In this document: positions 29,017 to 38,552 of the stretch, piece by piece | How positions within the stretch are numbered: position 1 is the first letter of the stretch | Layout: each line of letters starts with the position of its first letter | Assembly: GCF_030644205.1 (NCBI RefSeq) | Contig: NZ_CP128647.1 | Coordinates: 1,364,001-1,428,000, forward strand | DNA length: 64,000 nt | Direction: 5' to 3' | Source of the DNA: Mogibacterium neglectum | Lineage (GTDB): Bacteria; Bacillota; Clostridia; Peptostreptococcales; Anaerovoracaceae | Translations under genes and position numbers: made by a program | The notes under the pieces: generated by a model | Database searches by the model: none | The model's input: the letters and a program-made list of their open reading frames with translations, nothing else | What the model was told of the DNA's origin: nothing

Positions 29017-30330
29017 ATGAAAGATAATTCAAAACCAAAGGCGAAAGGGCCGATTATTGTGACCATGGGTCTCGCTCTTTTCGCAACTCAATTTGGCGCG
29101 GGCAACCTTATATTTCCGCCATTCCTCGGCCAGCAGACAGGGAGCAATTGGCTAGTAGGATTTGTAGGATTTTTTATCATGGACGTTGGACTAGCTGCCT
29201 TAGCTATTTATTCTGTTGTTGCTAACAGAGAAGGAACGGTAGACGGAGTAACTAACAAGATTGGAACCATACCTGGTAAGGTATTCGTATCCATCATTCT
29301 GCTGTTACTAGGACCTATCATCTGTATTCCAAGGACATCCGCTACTACTTACGAGATGGGTATTAAGGGACTGCTACCAGGCGTTCCGCTATGGGCATTC
29401 AGTCTAATGTTCTTCGCGGTGACTGCCATTCTTGCACTCAATCCTTCTGGTGTTGTAGATGTCATAGGAAAGTTCCTTACACCGCTTTTACTCCTAGTAA
29501 TGGTTATTTTAATCGTACTCGGAATCATTAATCCAATCGGTGCACCTATTGGAACAAAGGATCTTGTTCCATTCCAGACTGGAATTGTCAATGGTTATCA
29601 AACTCTCGATGGTATTGGCGGAGTAACAGTAACTATCATTCTCATAGTTGCTGCAAAGAAATATGGATTTACTGAAAAGAAAGATGTAAAACAGCTAGTA
29701 GCTGGTGCGGATATCATTTCGACAGTGCTACTTGGACTAGTATATGGAGGCCTAACATTCCTCGGTGCATCGACTTCAAGCGACAGCCATTTTGCAGGTC
29801 TTGCACAGGCTCCACTTCTAATCGCTATCACTAACAGACTACTCGGTGGCTGGGGAGTTATCGCTCTAGCGATTATAATTCTGCTAGCATGTCTAACAAC
29901 TTCGATTGGACTTTCTTCAGTAATCGGCGACTACTTCTCTGGTTTGTCAAACGGAAAGATTAGTTACCGCACAGTAATACTAATTACGATTGGGTTCAGC
30001 TTCTTTATGAGCAACCTTGGTCTAGATAAAATCATTGCGTTAGCTGCACCTATACTAAGCGCATTTTATCCACCGCTTATCGTTTTGGTAATATTTGCCG
30101 TACTTGATAACTGGATTACAAGCAAATACGTTGGTGGTGTAGCAGCTTATGCCGCATTCATCACAAGCTTGCTTTCAGTTCTAAATGGATTCGGTCTTCC
30201 GTTCGGTTTCGTAAGTGACCTTCCACTCACTAAGCTAGCGCTTGGCTGGGTTGTACCTGCACTGGTTGGTGCTGTAATCGGAGGTATATATTCTGCTACC
30301 AGAAAGGACGAATTGAAATTATCGAACTAA
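29017..30330 (+). CDS. brnQ: Branched-chain amino acid carrier BrnQ (LIVCS family)
   Basis: 437 aa, twelve predicted membrane helices. The N-terminal FATQFGAGNLIFPPFLGQQT is the hallmark of sodium/proton-coupled Leu-Ile-Val carriers of the BrnQ type. AGGAGG is 5 bases upstream of the ATG. It ends with a charged tail and is followed by a terminator. A divergent LysR gene likely regulates it. Confidence 0.93.
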   Translation: MKDNSKPKAKGPIIVTMGLALFATQFGAGNLIFPPFLGQQTGSNWLVGFVGFFIMDVGLAALAIYSVVANREGTVDGVTNKIGTIPGKVFVSIILLLLGPIICIPRTSATTYEMGIKGLLPGVPLWAFSLMFFAVTAILALNPSGVVDVIGKFLTPLLLLVMVILIVLGIINPIGAPIGTKDLVPFQTGIVNGYQTLDGIGGVTVTIILIVAAKKYGFTEKKDVKQLVAGADIISTVLLGLVYGGLTFLGASTSSDSHFAGLAQAPLLIAITNRLLGGWGVIALAIIILLACLTTSIGLSSVIGDYFSGLSNGKISYRTVILITIGFSFFMSNLGLDKIIALAAPILSAFYPPLIVLVIFAVLDNWITSKYVGGVAAYAAFITSLLSVLNGFGLPFGFVSDLPLTKLALGWVVPALVGAVIGGIYSATRKDELKLSN

Positions 30331-30365
30331 TAAATAGCTAGATATATTGTCATGAATATCGACAC

Positions 30366-30406
30366 AAAAATCGAGAGCTCTGATTGTTGGGCTCTCGATT
30401 TTTTTC
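30366..30406 (+). terminator. Terminator of brnQ
   Basis: AATCGAGAGC / GCTCTCGATT stem (30369-30378, 30391-30400) followed by seven T. Confidence 0.9.
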
Positions 30407-30447
30407 TACTGGATTTTCTATGACCAGTTTTGATTGCATTTTGAGCA

Positions 30448-30480
30448 TAAAAAAAAGGCATCGCCATAAAGGACGATGCT
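30448..30480 (-). terminator. Terminator of the thrH gene
   Basis: GCATCG / CGATGC stem followed by eight T on the minus strand, about 60 bases past the stop codon. Confidence 0.8.
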
Positions 30481-30540
30481 TATTAGTCTTCTTATATATA
30501 ATTAGTTATCGAAATACTATCTAGGCTTTATATTTCAGCC

Positions 30541-31140
30541 TTATAATGCCTTCTTAATCGCGCTTAGTAGATCGTCAAACTCATCGTAGGCTGGGAACTG
30601 TGGGTAATCCGCTTTGATGGAGTCTGTGCTGCGGAATAGGAATCCCGCTTTGCTTGCTTCAATCATAGCTAGGTCGTTAAAACTATCTCCTGCCGCAATT
30701 GTCTCAAAACCGCATGACTGAAGAGCTCTCACTGTTGTGAGCTTTGATTTCTCGCAGCGCATCTTAAAGCCTTCTATCATTCCGTCTTCGCCCACGATTA
30801 ACTCATTGCAGAATAGTGCCGGCCATCCAAGTTTGGCCATAAGTGGCTGGGCAAACTGAGAAAAAGTATCACTGAGAATAATAGCTTGAGTCGTTGCACG
30901 AAGTTCATCTAAGAACCTCTTTGCTCCTGGTAGCGGATCAATTCTAGCGATTACATCCTGAATCTCCCTGAGTCCAAGACCATGCTCCCTCAAGATATCA
31001 AGTCTGTAATTCATGAGCTTATCGTAATCTGGCTCTTCTCTTGTAGTCCTCTTTAGCTTTTCGATACCAGTCTCTTCTGCAAAAGCAATCCAAATCTCAG
31101 GTACCAATACGCCTTCCATATCTAAGCATACAATGTTCAT
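30541..31140 (-). CDS. thrH: ThrH-type phosphoserine phosphatase / homoserine phosphotransferase
   Basis: 199 aa HAD enzyme. Motif I has the unusual form CLDMEGVLVPE (residues 5-15), which is the signature of ThrH rather than SerB. Further support comes from REEPDYDKLMNYR and AAGDSFNDLAMI (motif IV). In Pseudomonas ThrH moves phosphate from phosphoserine to homoserine and so bridges serine and threonine synthesis. It follows a HAD gene by 10 bases in a two-gene unit. Confidence 0.88.
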   Translation of the reverse strand: MNIVCLDMEGVLVPEIWIAFAEETGIEKLKRTTREEPDYDKLMNYRLDILREHGLGLREIQDVIARIDPLPGAKRFLDELRATTQAIILSDTFSQFAQPLMAKLGWPALFCNELIVGEDGMIEGFKMRCEKSKLTTVRALQSCGFETIAAGDSFNDLAMIEASKAGFLFRSTDSIKADYPQFPAYDEFDDLLSAIKKAL

Positions 31141-31150
31141 CTTTCCTCCC

Positions 31151-31867
31151 CTAAAAATCAGTTAGTCTAGAAATAATTTCAGGTAGCTCAACAATTGAAT
31201 AAGCTTTCGCATCAGCCTCATCTAGCTCTCCGGACTTCGCGTATCCATATTCACATGCGACAAACAATATCTTGTTCCTCACTGCCGCCTCTTGGTCATT
31301 GAACCTATCCCCAATCATAACATATGTTAAGTCAGGTTCATCGCTTATTATAGAGCTTAACACATCAGCTTTAGACTGCCAATCCCAGGATTCACAATCT
31401 ATATACCTCTCAAACCACTTATCTGTGTTAAATCTCTTTCTGTTAAATTCCGCATACTCGTGATCTGAGTTGCTTAATATCATCATCCTGTATCCCTGTT
31501 TTTTGAGCCTGTCTAGTGTGTCACGGGTACCGGAATACCAGGGATCAGCACCACCGCGAACCAGAGTGCGCATGTAGGCGCCGACACGCGCCACCGCGGC
31601 CGCCCTGGCGGCTGCAGGGAGCGCTGGGGCGAAGTCCGCCCACATTTCATCATTTCTAAGCCCCAGCCAGCTCTCCATGCGCTCATAGCTAGGATTTTCG
31701 ACTGGGATATCATATATCGTCCGTAGCCTCTTCGCTATATCAAGAATAGCTGGTGCATATATCTTCATAGTTTCTTGAATAGTGCCGTCATAGTCAAACA
31801 CGAGCATAACCTTACTCTTGTCTTGATTTTCCCTTTCACTATTCTTAATTTCTAAACTTTTGCCCAT
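31151..31867 (-). CDS. HAD-superfamily hydrolase with GC-rich cap segment
   Basis: 238 aa. Motif I is LVFDYDGTIQE (about 22-32), motif II LSNSDHEYAEF, motif IV MIGDRFNDQEAA. The cap contains an alanine/arginine-rich stretch (PALPAAARAAAVARVGAYMR, about residues 82-101). The DNA encoding this stretch is far richer in GC (46 of 60 bases at 31561-31620) than anything around it. The substrate is unknown. It forms a unit with thrH, and a terminator separates it from ribH upstream. Confidence 0.82.
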   Translation of the reverse strand: MGKSLEIKNSERENQDKSKVMLVFDYDGTIQETMKIYAPAILDIAKRLRTIYDIPVENPSYERMESWLGLRNDEMWADFAPALPAAARAAAVARVGAYMRTLVRGGADPWYSGTRDTLDRLKKQGYRMMILSNSDHEYAEFNRKRFNTDKWFERYIDCESWDWQSKADVLSSIISDEPDLTYVMIGDRFNDQEAAVRNKILFVACEYGYAKSGELDEADAKAYSIVELPEIISRLTDF

Positions 31868-31896
31868 TTATACGACCAATCCTCATTCGTATTTCG

Positions 31897-31928
31897 AAAA
31901 CAAGGCAGACTGCACCAGTCTGCCTTGC
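31897..31928 (-). terminator. Terminator of the riboflavin operon
   Basis: Perfect 12-bp stem CAAGGCAGACTG / CAGTCTGCCTTG with a 3-base loop, then TTTT on the minus strand. Confidence 0.85.
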
Positions 31929-31970
31929 AATATTAAATATACCTTTTCGCCTTTGCCATTATAGCTAATC

Positions 31971-32444
31971 TTATAGCTGTTCTACGAGGTTAACCATCTC
32001 GATTGCGGATAGAGCGCAGTCGTATCCCTTGTTCCCAACCTTGCTTCCTGCACGAGCGATTGCCTGTTCAATATTCTCTGTCGTGATTACACCAAACATA
32101 GTTGGAACACCGGTCTGCATCGAAATCTGAGCAATTCCTTTAGCTGCCTCGTTGCACACAAGCTCGTAGTGGGATGTCTGACCTCTGATTACAGCACCGA
32201 GAACGATTACCGCATCATACTTCCCAGACTCAGCCATCTTCTTAGCAACAGTTGGTAGTTCAAATGCTCCAGGCACCCAAGCAGCTGTGATGTTTTCTTC
32301 CTTGACATTGTGACGTACAAGTCCGTCAATAGCACCGCTGAGCAGCTTGCTTACAACGATTTCATTGAAACGAGCAGCTACGATTCCGACCTTCATTCCA
32401 TCTTTTGCAACGACTTTACCTTCTAATAGATTGATATTGTTCAT
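31971..32444 (-). CDS. ribH: 6,7-dimethyl-8-ribityllumazine synthase
   Basis: 157 aa, full length. It joins 5-amino-6-ribitylaminouracil and dihydroxybutanone phosphate to form lumazine, the step before riboflavin. Motifs are [20 protein letters not shown] (N-terminus), [15 protein letters not shown], and [16 protein letters not shown] with the catalytic histidine. It is the last gene of the rib operon, 12 bases after ribBA. Confidence 0.97.
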   Translation of the reverse strand: MNNINLLEGKVVAKDGMKVGIVAARFNEIVVSKLLSGAIDGLVRHNVKEENITAAWVPGAFELPTVAKKMAESGKYDAVIVLGAVIRGQTSHYELVCNEAAKGIAQISMQTGVPTMFGVITTENIEQAIARAGSKVGNKGYDCALSAIEMVNLVEQL

Positions 32445-32456
32445 GACGCTTCCTTT

Positions 32457-33683
32457 CTACTTGTCTAAATCAATTTCGTTGAAAATATGTCCCATCTTGC
32501 TCTTCTTCGTCTTGAGATACATATAGTCGAACTTCTGTGGCTTAATCTCAATCGGAACTCGCTCAGTTATATCAAGAGCAAAATCACCAAGACCATACAC
32601 CTTCTCAGGGTTGTTAGTCATAAGCCTTAGAGATTTGCAACCCAGGTCTCTAAGAATCTGTGCGCCTACCCAATATTCCCTTAAGTCCGGTGCAAATCCA
32701 AGCTTAACATTAGCCTCCACCGTATCATATCCCTCTTCCTGAAGAGCGTATGCCTTAATCTTGTTGATGAGCCCGATTCCACGGCCTTCCTGCCTCATAT
32801 AAAGCAGGACTCCTCGGCCTTCCTTTTCTATCATCTCAAGCGACTTCTCGAGCTGCAGCCCACAGTCACATCTCAGTGAACCAAATGTATCTCCTGTGAG
32901 GCACTCCGAATGAACTCGGCAGAGAACATCTTTTCCATCTCCGATTTCACCCTTAACCAGCGCTACGTGGTGCTCACCAGTAATGTCGTTAATGTACCCA
33001 TACATCGTGAACTCACCATACACTGTAGGTAGCTTAGCTACCGCCTCACGTATTACATGGCACTCGTTTATGCGCAGATAATCCTGAAGTTGCTTAATTG
33101 TTATAAATGCTAGATCGTATTTCTCTGCAATCTCCCACAGCTTAGGCGTTCTCATCATCGTACCGTCATCATCCATAATTTCACAGCACACACCGCACTC
33201 CTTGAGCCCAGCAAGTCTCAGCAAGTCTACTGTAGCCTCTGTATGTCCATTTCTAACTAGCACACCGCCCCTCTTAGCAACGAGGGGGAACACATGTCCT
33301 GGTCTCCTAAAATCTTCAGGCTTCGAATCGGGATCTACGCACTTTCTCATCGTATATCCTCGTTCTTTAGCTGAAATACCAGTCGTGGTATCGACATGGT
33401 CTATGGAAACTGTAAATGCAGTTTCATGGTTATCCGTATTCTCAGACACCATTGCCGGGAAGTTGAGCTTCCTTGCGAGCTCAATGCTCATCGGTGTGCA
33501 GATAAGACCCTTTGCAATACTAGCCATCATATTGATATTCTCTTGCGTTGCGAATTCCGCAGCACAGATCATATCACCCTCGTTTTCTCTATCTGGATCA
33601 TCTGTGCAAAGAATTATCTTCCCTGCTCTTAGATCCTCAAGCGCTCTTTCAATTGAATCATATTCGCGTTTTCTACTACTCAT
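32457..33683 (-). CDS. ribBA: Bifunctional DHBP synthase / GTP cyclohydrolase II
   Basis: 408 aa fusion. Residues ~1-205 are dihydroxybutanone-phosphate synthase ([40 protein letters not shown]). The rest is GTP cyclohydrolase II, with the zinc cysteines in [16 protein letters not shown] and RQEGRGIGL. It supplies both precursor branches of riboflavin synthesis. It is the third gene of the FMN-controlled operon. Confidence 0.97.
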   Translation of the reverse strand: MSSRKREYDSIERALEDLRAGKIILCTDDPDRENEGDMICAAEFATQENINMMASIAKGLICTPMSIELARKLNFPAMVSENTDNHETAFTVSIDHVDTTTGISAKERGYTMRKCVDPDSKPEDFRRPGHVFPLVAKRGGVLVRNGHTEATVDLLRLAGLKECGVCCEIMDDDGTMMRTPKLWEIAEKYDLAFITIKQLQDYLRINECHVIREAVAKLPTVYGEFTMYGYINDITGEHHVALVKGEIGDGKDVLCRVHSECLTGDTFGSLRCDCGLQLEKSLEMIEKEGRGVLLYMRQEGRGIGLINKIKAYALQEEGYDTVEANVKLGFAPDLREYWVGAQILRDLGCKSLRLMTNNPEKVYGLGDFALDITERVPIEIKPQKFDYMYLKTKKSKMGHIFNEIDLDK

Positions 33684-33694
33684 CGCATCTCCTT

Positions 33695-34369
33695 TCAGAA
33701 CCCGTTTTCCGCCAGGAACTCAAGTGTAAGTTCACTTTCGTTATCGCCCCTTTGCCGAGCACCACCATACACAGTCGGCTCGCCAAGTCCCAATAATTTT
33801 TCTACATATTTGCCTACAATATCATTTTCAAGATTAACCTTATCACCCGAATGCCTCTTCAGCAGTGTAGTTTCCTCACCTGTATGAGGAATGATCGACA
33901 CCTTAAAACGCTCACCATCTACATAAGCAACAGTAAGGCTGATTCCATCGATTGCTATGGAGCCCTTCTCAACTATGAGTCTGAGAATTTCTGTTGGCGC
34001 CTTGATGCTTACCCATACGGCAATGCCATCGTGTTCAAGTGATTCAACAGTTCCAACACCATCAATATGACCAGATACTATGTGTCCACCGAACCTGCCA
34101 TTTGCAGCCATCGCTCGTTCCAGATTAACCTTGTCACCTACTCTGAGCTGCGAGAACCCTGTTCGCGAAATGGTCTCAGGCATGACATCCGCGGTAAATC
34201 CATCGGCATGAAGCTCTACCACGGTGAGGCAGACACCATTCACAGCGATGCTATCACCAATATTAGTGCCTTCTAGTACCTTGGAGGCCTCAAGCTCTAT
34301 ACGGCCTGTCACCCCCGATATGTCCAGTGCTCTCAGTCTTCCTGTCTCTTCAATGATTCCTGTAAACAT
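33695..34369 (-). CDS. ribE: Riboflavin synthase alpha chain
   Basis: 224 aa. Two lumazine-binding repeats, starting [12 protein letters not shown] and [13 protein letters not shown]; each holds one substrate, and two lumazines dismutate to riboflavin. It overlaps ribD by one base (TAATG). It is slightly longer than the common 215 aa because of a C-terminal tail. Confidence 0.96.
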   Translation of the reverse strand: MFTGIIEETGRLRALDISGVTGRIELEASKVLEGTNIGDSIAVNGVCLTVVELHADGFTADVMPETISRTGFSQLRVGDKVNLERAMAANGRFGGHIVSGHIDGVGTVESLEHDGIAVWVSIKAPTEILRLIVEKGSIAIDGISLTVAYVDGERFKVSIIPHTGEETTLLKRHSGDKVNLENDIVGKYVEKLLGLGEPTVYGGARQRGDNESELTLEFLAENGF

Positions 34370-35637
34370 TAGTTTTCTCCATCTTCTGGAATATATGTGC
34401 TGAGATTATCGATTCTCTTGCATGTAATCATGAGATCAGAACCTATCCTCTCAACATCGTCGAATGAGAATTTATATGCCATATTCGGATTTTCAACTCC
34501 GATTCCTTCAATAGGACTCTTTGCCTTTCCTCCGAACACCTTAGGTGCGATAAATATCCTCAGCTCACTTATGATTCCTGCTCTCAGCGCACTCTCGTTG
34601 AGATTGCCACCGCCTTCAAGCAGCAGGCTATCTATCTCCAGACGCCCGAGGTATTCCATCAACATGTTTAGATTAACTCTTCCGTCATGCCCTGGGAAGT
34701 TAAATATCCTGACTCCCATCTCATTGAGTTTAACCGCCTTCTTGATGAAATCTCCACCGCCAAACTTCTTACCTAAAGCCTTTGCTAGGGGATTTACATT
34801 CTCGTAGTCCAGATAGAGCGGTGCTTTATCATTAAATCTGACCTCACCTATCGGTAGACCCTCAACTGCACAAACAACAACTGTTTCGCTATCGTACTCA
34901 TCAGCAGTTCTAACTAACTGGCATTCACTTGGAATTCTGAGCTTGCTGTCACATACGATTCTCACTGGATTTCTGCCGTTCTCAATTCTGCAGTTAAGCA
35001 TCGGATCATCAGCTATAACCGTATCAACACCCACCATTATGCTCATGCATTCATGACGCATCTCATGCACCTTGTGAATTGCCTCAGGACCAGTAACCCA
35101 CCTTGAAGCTCCAGTCTTAGTCGCAATCTTGCCGTCAGCAGTCATAGCATACTTCATCATTACGTAAGGATGTTCAGTAGTTATATAGTGAAAGAAAATT
35201 GGATTTAGAGCATCGCACTCATCTATCATAAGGTCTTCTACGACTTCAATGCCCGCATCTCGAAGTGCTTGAACTCCCTTTCCTGCTACCTTGGGATTAG
35301 GGTCCTTAGATCCAATCACAACTCTAGCTATTCCATTTTCGATAATAGCCTCCGTGCAAGGTGGCGTCTTGCCATAATGGCAACAAGGCTCCATAGTTAC
35401 GTACATTGTGGCACCATCTGCCGAATCGTGAAGTGATGCTATAGCATTCCTTTCAGCATGCATCTGCCCACACTTAACATGGTATCCTTCGCCTATGATC
35501 TGTCCATCTTTGACAATTACAGCTCCTACCTTTGGATTGGGATTAACCCATCCCTCACCCTTCTTAGCTAACTCAATAGCTCGGCGCATGTACTCTTTGT
35601 CCTGCAGCATCAGCTCATCAGCTCTCTCTAACGACAT
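34369..35637 (-). CDS. ribD: Riboflavin biosynthesis deaminase/reductase RibD
   Basis: About 422 aa. The N-terminal deaminase has HAERNAI and PCCHYGKTPPC (zinc ligands). The C-terminal reductase begins about residue 150 (MMKYAMTADGKIATKTGASR) and includes LLLEGGGNLNESAL. The family is usually about 360-370 aa; the extra length is an insertion of ~50 residues in the reductase domain, around NPLAKALGKKFGGGDFIKKA. ATG at 35637 is preferred (GAGGAG 6 bases upstream) over an earlier ATG at 35667. Confidence 0.95.
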   Translation of the reverse strand: MSLERADELMLQDKEYMRRAIELAKKGEGWVNPNPKVGAVIVKDGQIIGEGYHVKCGQMHAERNAIASLHDSADGATMYVTMEPCCHYGKTPPCTEAIIENGIARVVIGSKDPNPKVAGKGVQALRDAGIEVVEDLMIDECDALNPIFFHYITTEHPYVMMKYAMTADGKIATKTGASRWVTGPEAIHKVHEMRHECMSIMVGVDTVIADDPMLNCRIENGRNPVRIVCDSKLRIPSECQLVRTADEYDSETVVVCAVEGLPIGEVRFNDKAPLYLDYENVNPLAKALGKKFGGGDFIKKAVKLNEMGVRIFNFPGHDGRVNLNMLMEYLGRLEIDSLLLEGGGNLNESALRAGIISELRIFIAPKVFGGKAKSPIEGIGVENPNMAYKFSFDDVERIGSDLMITCKRIDNLSTYIPEDGEN

Positions 35638-35698
35638 TTCTCTCTCCTCATTCGAATAAATATACAATTGACCCGTTCAATTAGAATGGATATGCACT

Positions 35699-35724
35699 AA
35701 AAAAGAAGCCCCTCAGAGCTCCTG
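35699..35724 (-). terminator. Terminator in the ribD leader (FMN riboswitch expression platform)
   Basis: On the minus strand AGGAGC / GCTTCT (with one G-T pair) and six T lie between the riboswitch and ribD. The 3' half GCTTCT can also pair with AGAAGC at the riboswitch 3' edge, giving an antiterminator. This suggests transcription control by FMN. Confidence 0.7.
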
Positions 35725-35764
35725 CAATTCATCCCTGTACACCTAATGTACCCTCCAGAATAAA

Positions 35765-35875
35765 AGCTTCTCCCATCCAGACTTTAACTGTCGGCTTCGG
35801 AATCTAACCGAATCATGCCTCTCGGCTCGCGGGCTATACCGCCGGTAGGGAATCACACCCTGCCCTGAAGTCAAT
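35765..35875 (-). promoter_or_regulatory. FMN riboswitch (RFN element)
   Basis: The minus strand carries the conserved FMN-aptamer blocks in order: TTCAGGGCAGGGTG, ATTCCCTACCGGCGGT, AGCCCGCGAG, GATTCGGTTAGATTCCGAAGCC, and GGATGGGAGAAG. It lies upstream of ribD-ribE-ribBA-ribH and should shut the operon when FMN is high. Confidence 0.97.
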
Positions 35876-36108
35876 TACCATATTTATCAGTTCTCGGTTC
35901 AAATAGTTAAATACAATAAACCAAGAACTAATAAGTATAATAGAACTATTATTGAGCTCTGTCAATAGTTACAATCATTATGGATTGTGTAGTTTTAAAG
36001 AAATAATTGTGCACTATTAAATATTGTATAGCTTTATTTAGTTTTAGGTGTATAATAAAGTTGTACAGAGCTAACACAAGTTGCTATTTATACACAGGAG
36101 GTAATTCC

Positions 36109-37062
36109 ATGAATAATAAAAAAGTTACAGTAGCTGGTGGAGGTGTGCTCGGCAGCCAGATTGCTTTTCAGAGCGCTTTCTCCGGATTTGATACAACTAT
36201 ATGGCTAAGAAGCGAGGGCTCTATCGGTAGATCTCAGCCTAAGATAGATAGGCTCTACAAGATTTATCTATCTGAAATCGAAACTCTAAGGCAGAATCTA
36301 GGCAAGTCTGGAATTCAGGTTCCAGGAGGTTTCGGCGTAAAAGCTGAAGACCTAACTAATGAGAAGCTCGATGAACTTAAGGAAAAGGTTGAATACGCTT
36401 ACAGGAACCTAAAGCTATCTCTTTCTTTAGAGGAATCTGCAAAGGGTTGTAATTACTTCATAGAAAGCATGGCCGAGATTCCAGATGAGAAGCATGAGTT
36501 TTACAAGAAGCTCGATAAAGTACTAGATGATAACACTATTGTGATGACAAACTCTTCGACGTTCCTTCCTAGCACATTTAGGGGAGACATATCTAAGCCC
36601 GAAAGATATCTTGCACTTCACTTTGCTAATAACATCTGGAGAAGCAACATCGGTGAGGTTATGGGACACAGCGCGACATCACAGGTCGCATATAACGAGG
36701 TAGTTGAATTCGCTAAATCACTTAACATGGTTCCTATAAAGGTACTCAAGGAGCAGCCTGGTTATCTGCTAAACTCTATGCTCGTGCCATTCCTGAATTC
36801 CGCACAGTACCTGCTCGCTAACGGAATCGGAGATCATGAAAATATCGACCGAGCTTGGAAGCTAGGAACTGGTTCTCCGCTTGGGCCATTCCAGATACTC
36901 GATATCGTCGGACTCACTACTGCTTACAACATCGTATCTAGTAACCCTGAGTCAAAGAATCCAGATTCAAATGCAGGTAAGATTGCAGCAATGCTTAAAA
37001 AGTATATTGATGAGGGTAAGACCGGCATCAACGCTGGTGAGGGTTTCTATAAATACAGATAA
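36109..37062 (+). CDS. 3-hydroxyacyl-CoA dehydrogenase family protein
   Basis: 317 aa. The NAD-binding Rossmann start is KVTVAGGGVLGSQIAFQSA (residues 4-22). ALHFANNIWRSNIGEVMGH and the C-terminal helical domain (GSPLGPFQILDIVGLTTAY) match 3-hydroxybutyryl-CoA dehydrogenases. The ATG at 36109 follows AGGAGGT; an earlier in-frame start is not supported. A TATAAT at 36051-36056 may be its -10. It stands alone, without thiolase or crotonase neighbours, so its pathway (butyrate, fatty acid or other) cannot be judged. Confidence 0.9.
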   Translation: MNNKKVTVAGGGVLGSQIAFQSAFSGFDTTIWLRSEGSIGRSQPKIDRLYKIYLSEIETLRQNLGKSGIQVPGGFGVKAEDLTNEKLDELKEKVEYAYRNLKLSLSLEESAKGCNYFIESMAEIPDEKHEFYKKLDKVLDDNTIVMTNSSTFLPSTFRGDISKPERYLALHFANNIWRSNIGEVMGHSATSQVAYNEVVEFAKSLNMVPIKVLKEQPGYLLNSMLVPFLNSAQYLLANGIGDHENIDRAWKLGTGSPLGPFQILDIVGLTTAYNIVSSNPESKNPDSNAGKIAAMLKKYIDEGKTGINAGEGFYKYR

Positions 37063-37080
37063 TTCTCAAAATATCCTATT

Positions 37081-37116
37081 TGCAATATCAACGTTATAGG
37101 AAGCATTGATATTGCA
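37081..37116 (+). other. Hairpin after the dehydrogenase gene
   Basis: An 11-bp inverted repeat TGCAATATCAA / TTGATATTGCA, 18 bases past the stop. There is no T-run, so it is a weak terminator or an RNA-stabilising stem. Confidence 0.4.
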
Positions 37117-37214
37117 AGCAGCATCTAAAAACTTTCTGTAAATTAAAGGCTTACAAATCTTGCTGAAATTGTAATGCAAGATGACATGCTTATATAACCA
37201 TGTACATGTATATC

Positions 37215-37250
37215 AGAGGTGGCATTTAATAAATGCTACCTCTCTCTTTA
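37215..37250 (+). terminator. Terminator before the orphan gene
   Basis: AGAGGTgGCATTTA / TAAATGCtACCTCT inverted repeat (37215-37243) followed by a T-rich run CTCTTTATTTATT. Confidence 0.65.
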
Positions 37251-37317
37251 TTTATTAATGACCTCAATAAGTTCTGGTGGTATAATACCAATGCTAATAG
37301 AGATTAGAGGTGACAAG

Positions 37318-37890
37318 ATGGCATATATCAATTTTAAAGAAATCGACAATTCGAACACAACTATCGAGTGTAATTCTAGCAATAAACTAGAGGATTACAC
37401 GCTCGAAACATTCTCATGCGAAGAATTCCTGCAGCACTTAATCAGCAAAGGGATTATACCTATAGACGAAAACGAGGCGGAAAGACCTCACGCACTAAAC
37501 ACAGTCAGAGAGTTATATGAGATTTGCAAGAACAACCCCGGAGATGTGCAGGTTATGACCGATGCAAGAATAGACCAAGTAATCGCTTGCCGTGAAAATG
37601 TTGATGACAATAAGTCTAAGTTCACAGGCTACAAGCTTCTCGAGCTTCGCTACTATGACTGCGAACCCGAGTCACAGATTATAAATTTCAAATATCCGTA
37701 CACCAAAGAAAAACAGTATGGCTGCAACTTCAACGTTAAGATATTCATCAACAATCCTATATTCTTCAACACAGTCATAAGGCTTCTATATGAATACAGT
37801 GGCCCAGTACTCATATATGATTACTGGAGACCAGTTGGGATGGAGCTTCTCGGCACAGTTGAAGGAATCGAACAAATTGCACGAGTTTAA
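37318..37890 (+). CDS. Hypothetical protein, unknown family
   Basis: 190 aa, soluble, acidic, no membrane segment or signal peptide. ATG at 37318 has AGAGGTGAC upstream, and a TATAAT (37281-37286) may be the -10. The sequence mixes an N-terminal half with NTVRELYEICKNNPGDVQVM and a C-terminal half rich in Tyr/Phe/Asn (FKYPYTKEKQYGCNFNVKIF). I do not recognise it. It has no operon partners and is followed by an AT-rich repeat tract. A terminator bounds it on each side. Confidence 0.75.
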   Translation: MAYINFKEIDNSNTTIECNSSNKLEDYTLETFSCEEFLQHLISKGIIPIDENEAERPHALNTVRELYEICKNNPGDVQVMTDARIDQVIACRENVDDNKSKFTGYKLLELRYYDCEPESQIINFKYPYTKEKQYGCNFNVKIFINNPIFFNTVIRLLYEYSGPVLIYDYWRPVGMELLGTVEGIEQIARV

Positions 37891-37904
37891 TCCATGACAC
37901 TCTC

Positions 37905-37978
37905 GTATGCTTTATCGTATACGATACGATATGATGCGATAGGATAGAATATTATATGATACGACATATTCTGACATG
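37905..37978. repeat. Imperfect GATAYGAT-type repeat tract
   Basis: About 75 bases made of degenerate copies of GATACGAT, GATATGAT, GATGCGAT and AGGATAG, lying just past the orphan gene. The units are too short and irregular for CRISPR; a slipped-strand tract is the simplest reading. Confidence 0.5.
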
Positions 37979-38020
37979 ATATGCTATTGTTTTATCAATT
38001 TAGATAAACGATACACTCCC

Positions 38021-38050
38021 TCCCTGCTTTCAAGAGCAGGGATTTTTATT
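38021..38050 (+). terminator. Terminator of the orphan gene
   Basis: TCCCTGCT / AGCAGGGA stem with a 5-base loop, then TTTTTATT. It overlaps the 3' end of the convergent YolD-like gene. Confidence 0.8.
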
Positions 38051-38552
38051 CATCTAGTGAACCAATGCTTCTAGCATTTAGGATTTCTAGTTTGTATATT
38101 GACCCCAAAGGAATTTCTTTATCAAGAATTGTGATAGTCTCTTTGTCTGGTCTAATCTTTGTAACTAGCCCGCTGACTTCTATATATCTGCCGTGCAATT
38201 CATCATCAGCGAGGGGTTCGAAGTAAAGTATTCTGACCTCAACACCATTCTCTCTAGCTAATATGCTGTTGCTGCATTTCTCGTATATGGTTGCGATTTT
38301 GCAGTCTAGATCAAAATACTCATCATCAGTAAGCGCCCTTTTGTTCTCGTAGATTATTTCCTTATCTGCTAAAGCTTCATCGTAACCAGACAGGGCAGCA
38401 AAAGGTGCGAATATCTTAGCTCGCTTCTCAGTGCTCATACGCGGATACTTGTACGAAAATCCATCAGTCTTATGAATTGGCCTCACTCTATTGATAATAT
38501 CGGCATACTCGAATTTTGTTGTCCGAATAATTCTTTCATCGTATACACCCAT
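38046..38552 (-). CDS. YolD-like protein (UmuC partner)
   Basis: 168 aa. The segment MSTEKRAKIFAPFAALSGYDEAL (in part) and the C-terminal beta-rich piece SGLVTKIRPDKETITILDK resemble the YolD-like family, small proteins paired with Y-family polymerases in Firmicutes. The ATG directly follows the stop of the polymerase gene, with no base between, so translation is coupled to the polymerase. If the polymerase is not made in full length, this gene's coupling may also suffer. Confidence 0.75.
   Translation of the reverse strand: MGVYDERIIRTTKFEYADIINRVRPIHKTDGFSYKYPRMSTEKRAKIFAPFAALSGYDEALADKEIIYENKRALTDDEYFDLDCKIATIYEKCSNSILARENGVEVRILYFEPLADDELHGRYIEVSGLVTKIRPDKETITILDKEIPLGSIYKLEILNARSIGSLDE

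Noticed and set aside
37905-37978. CRISPR-like array
   Set aside because: Units of 5-8 bases without spacers and no cas genes in the window.
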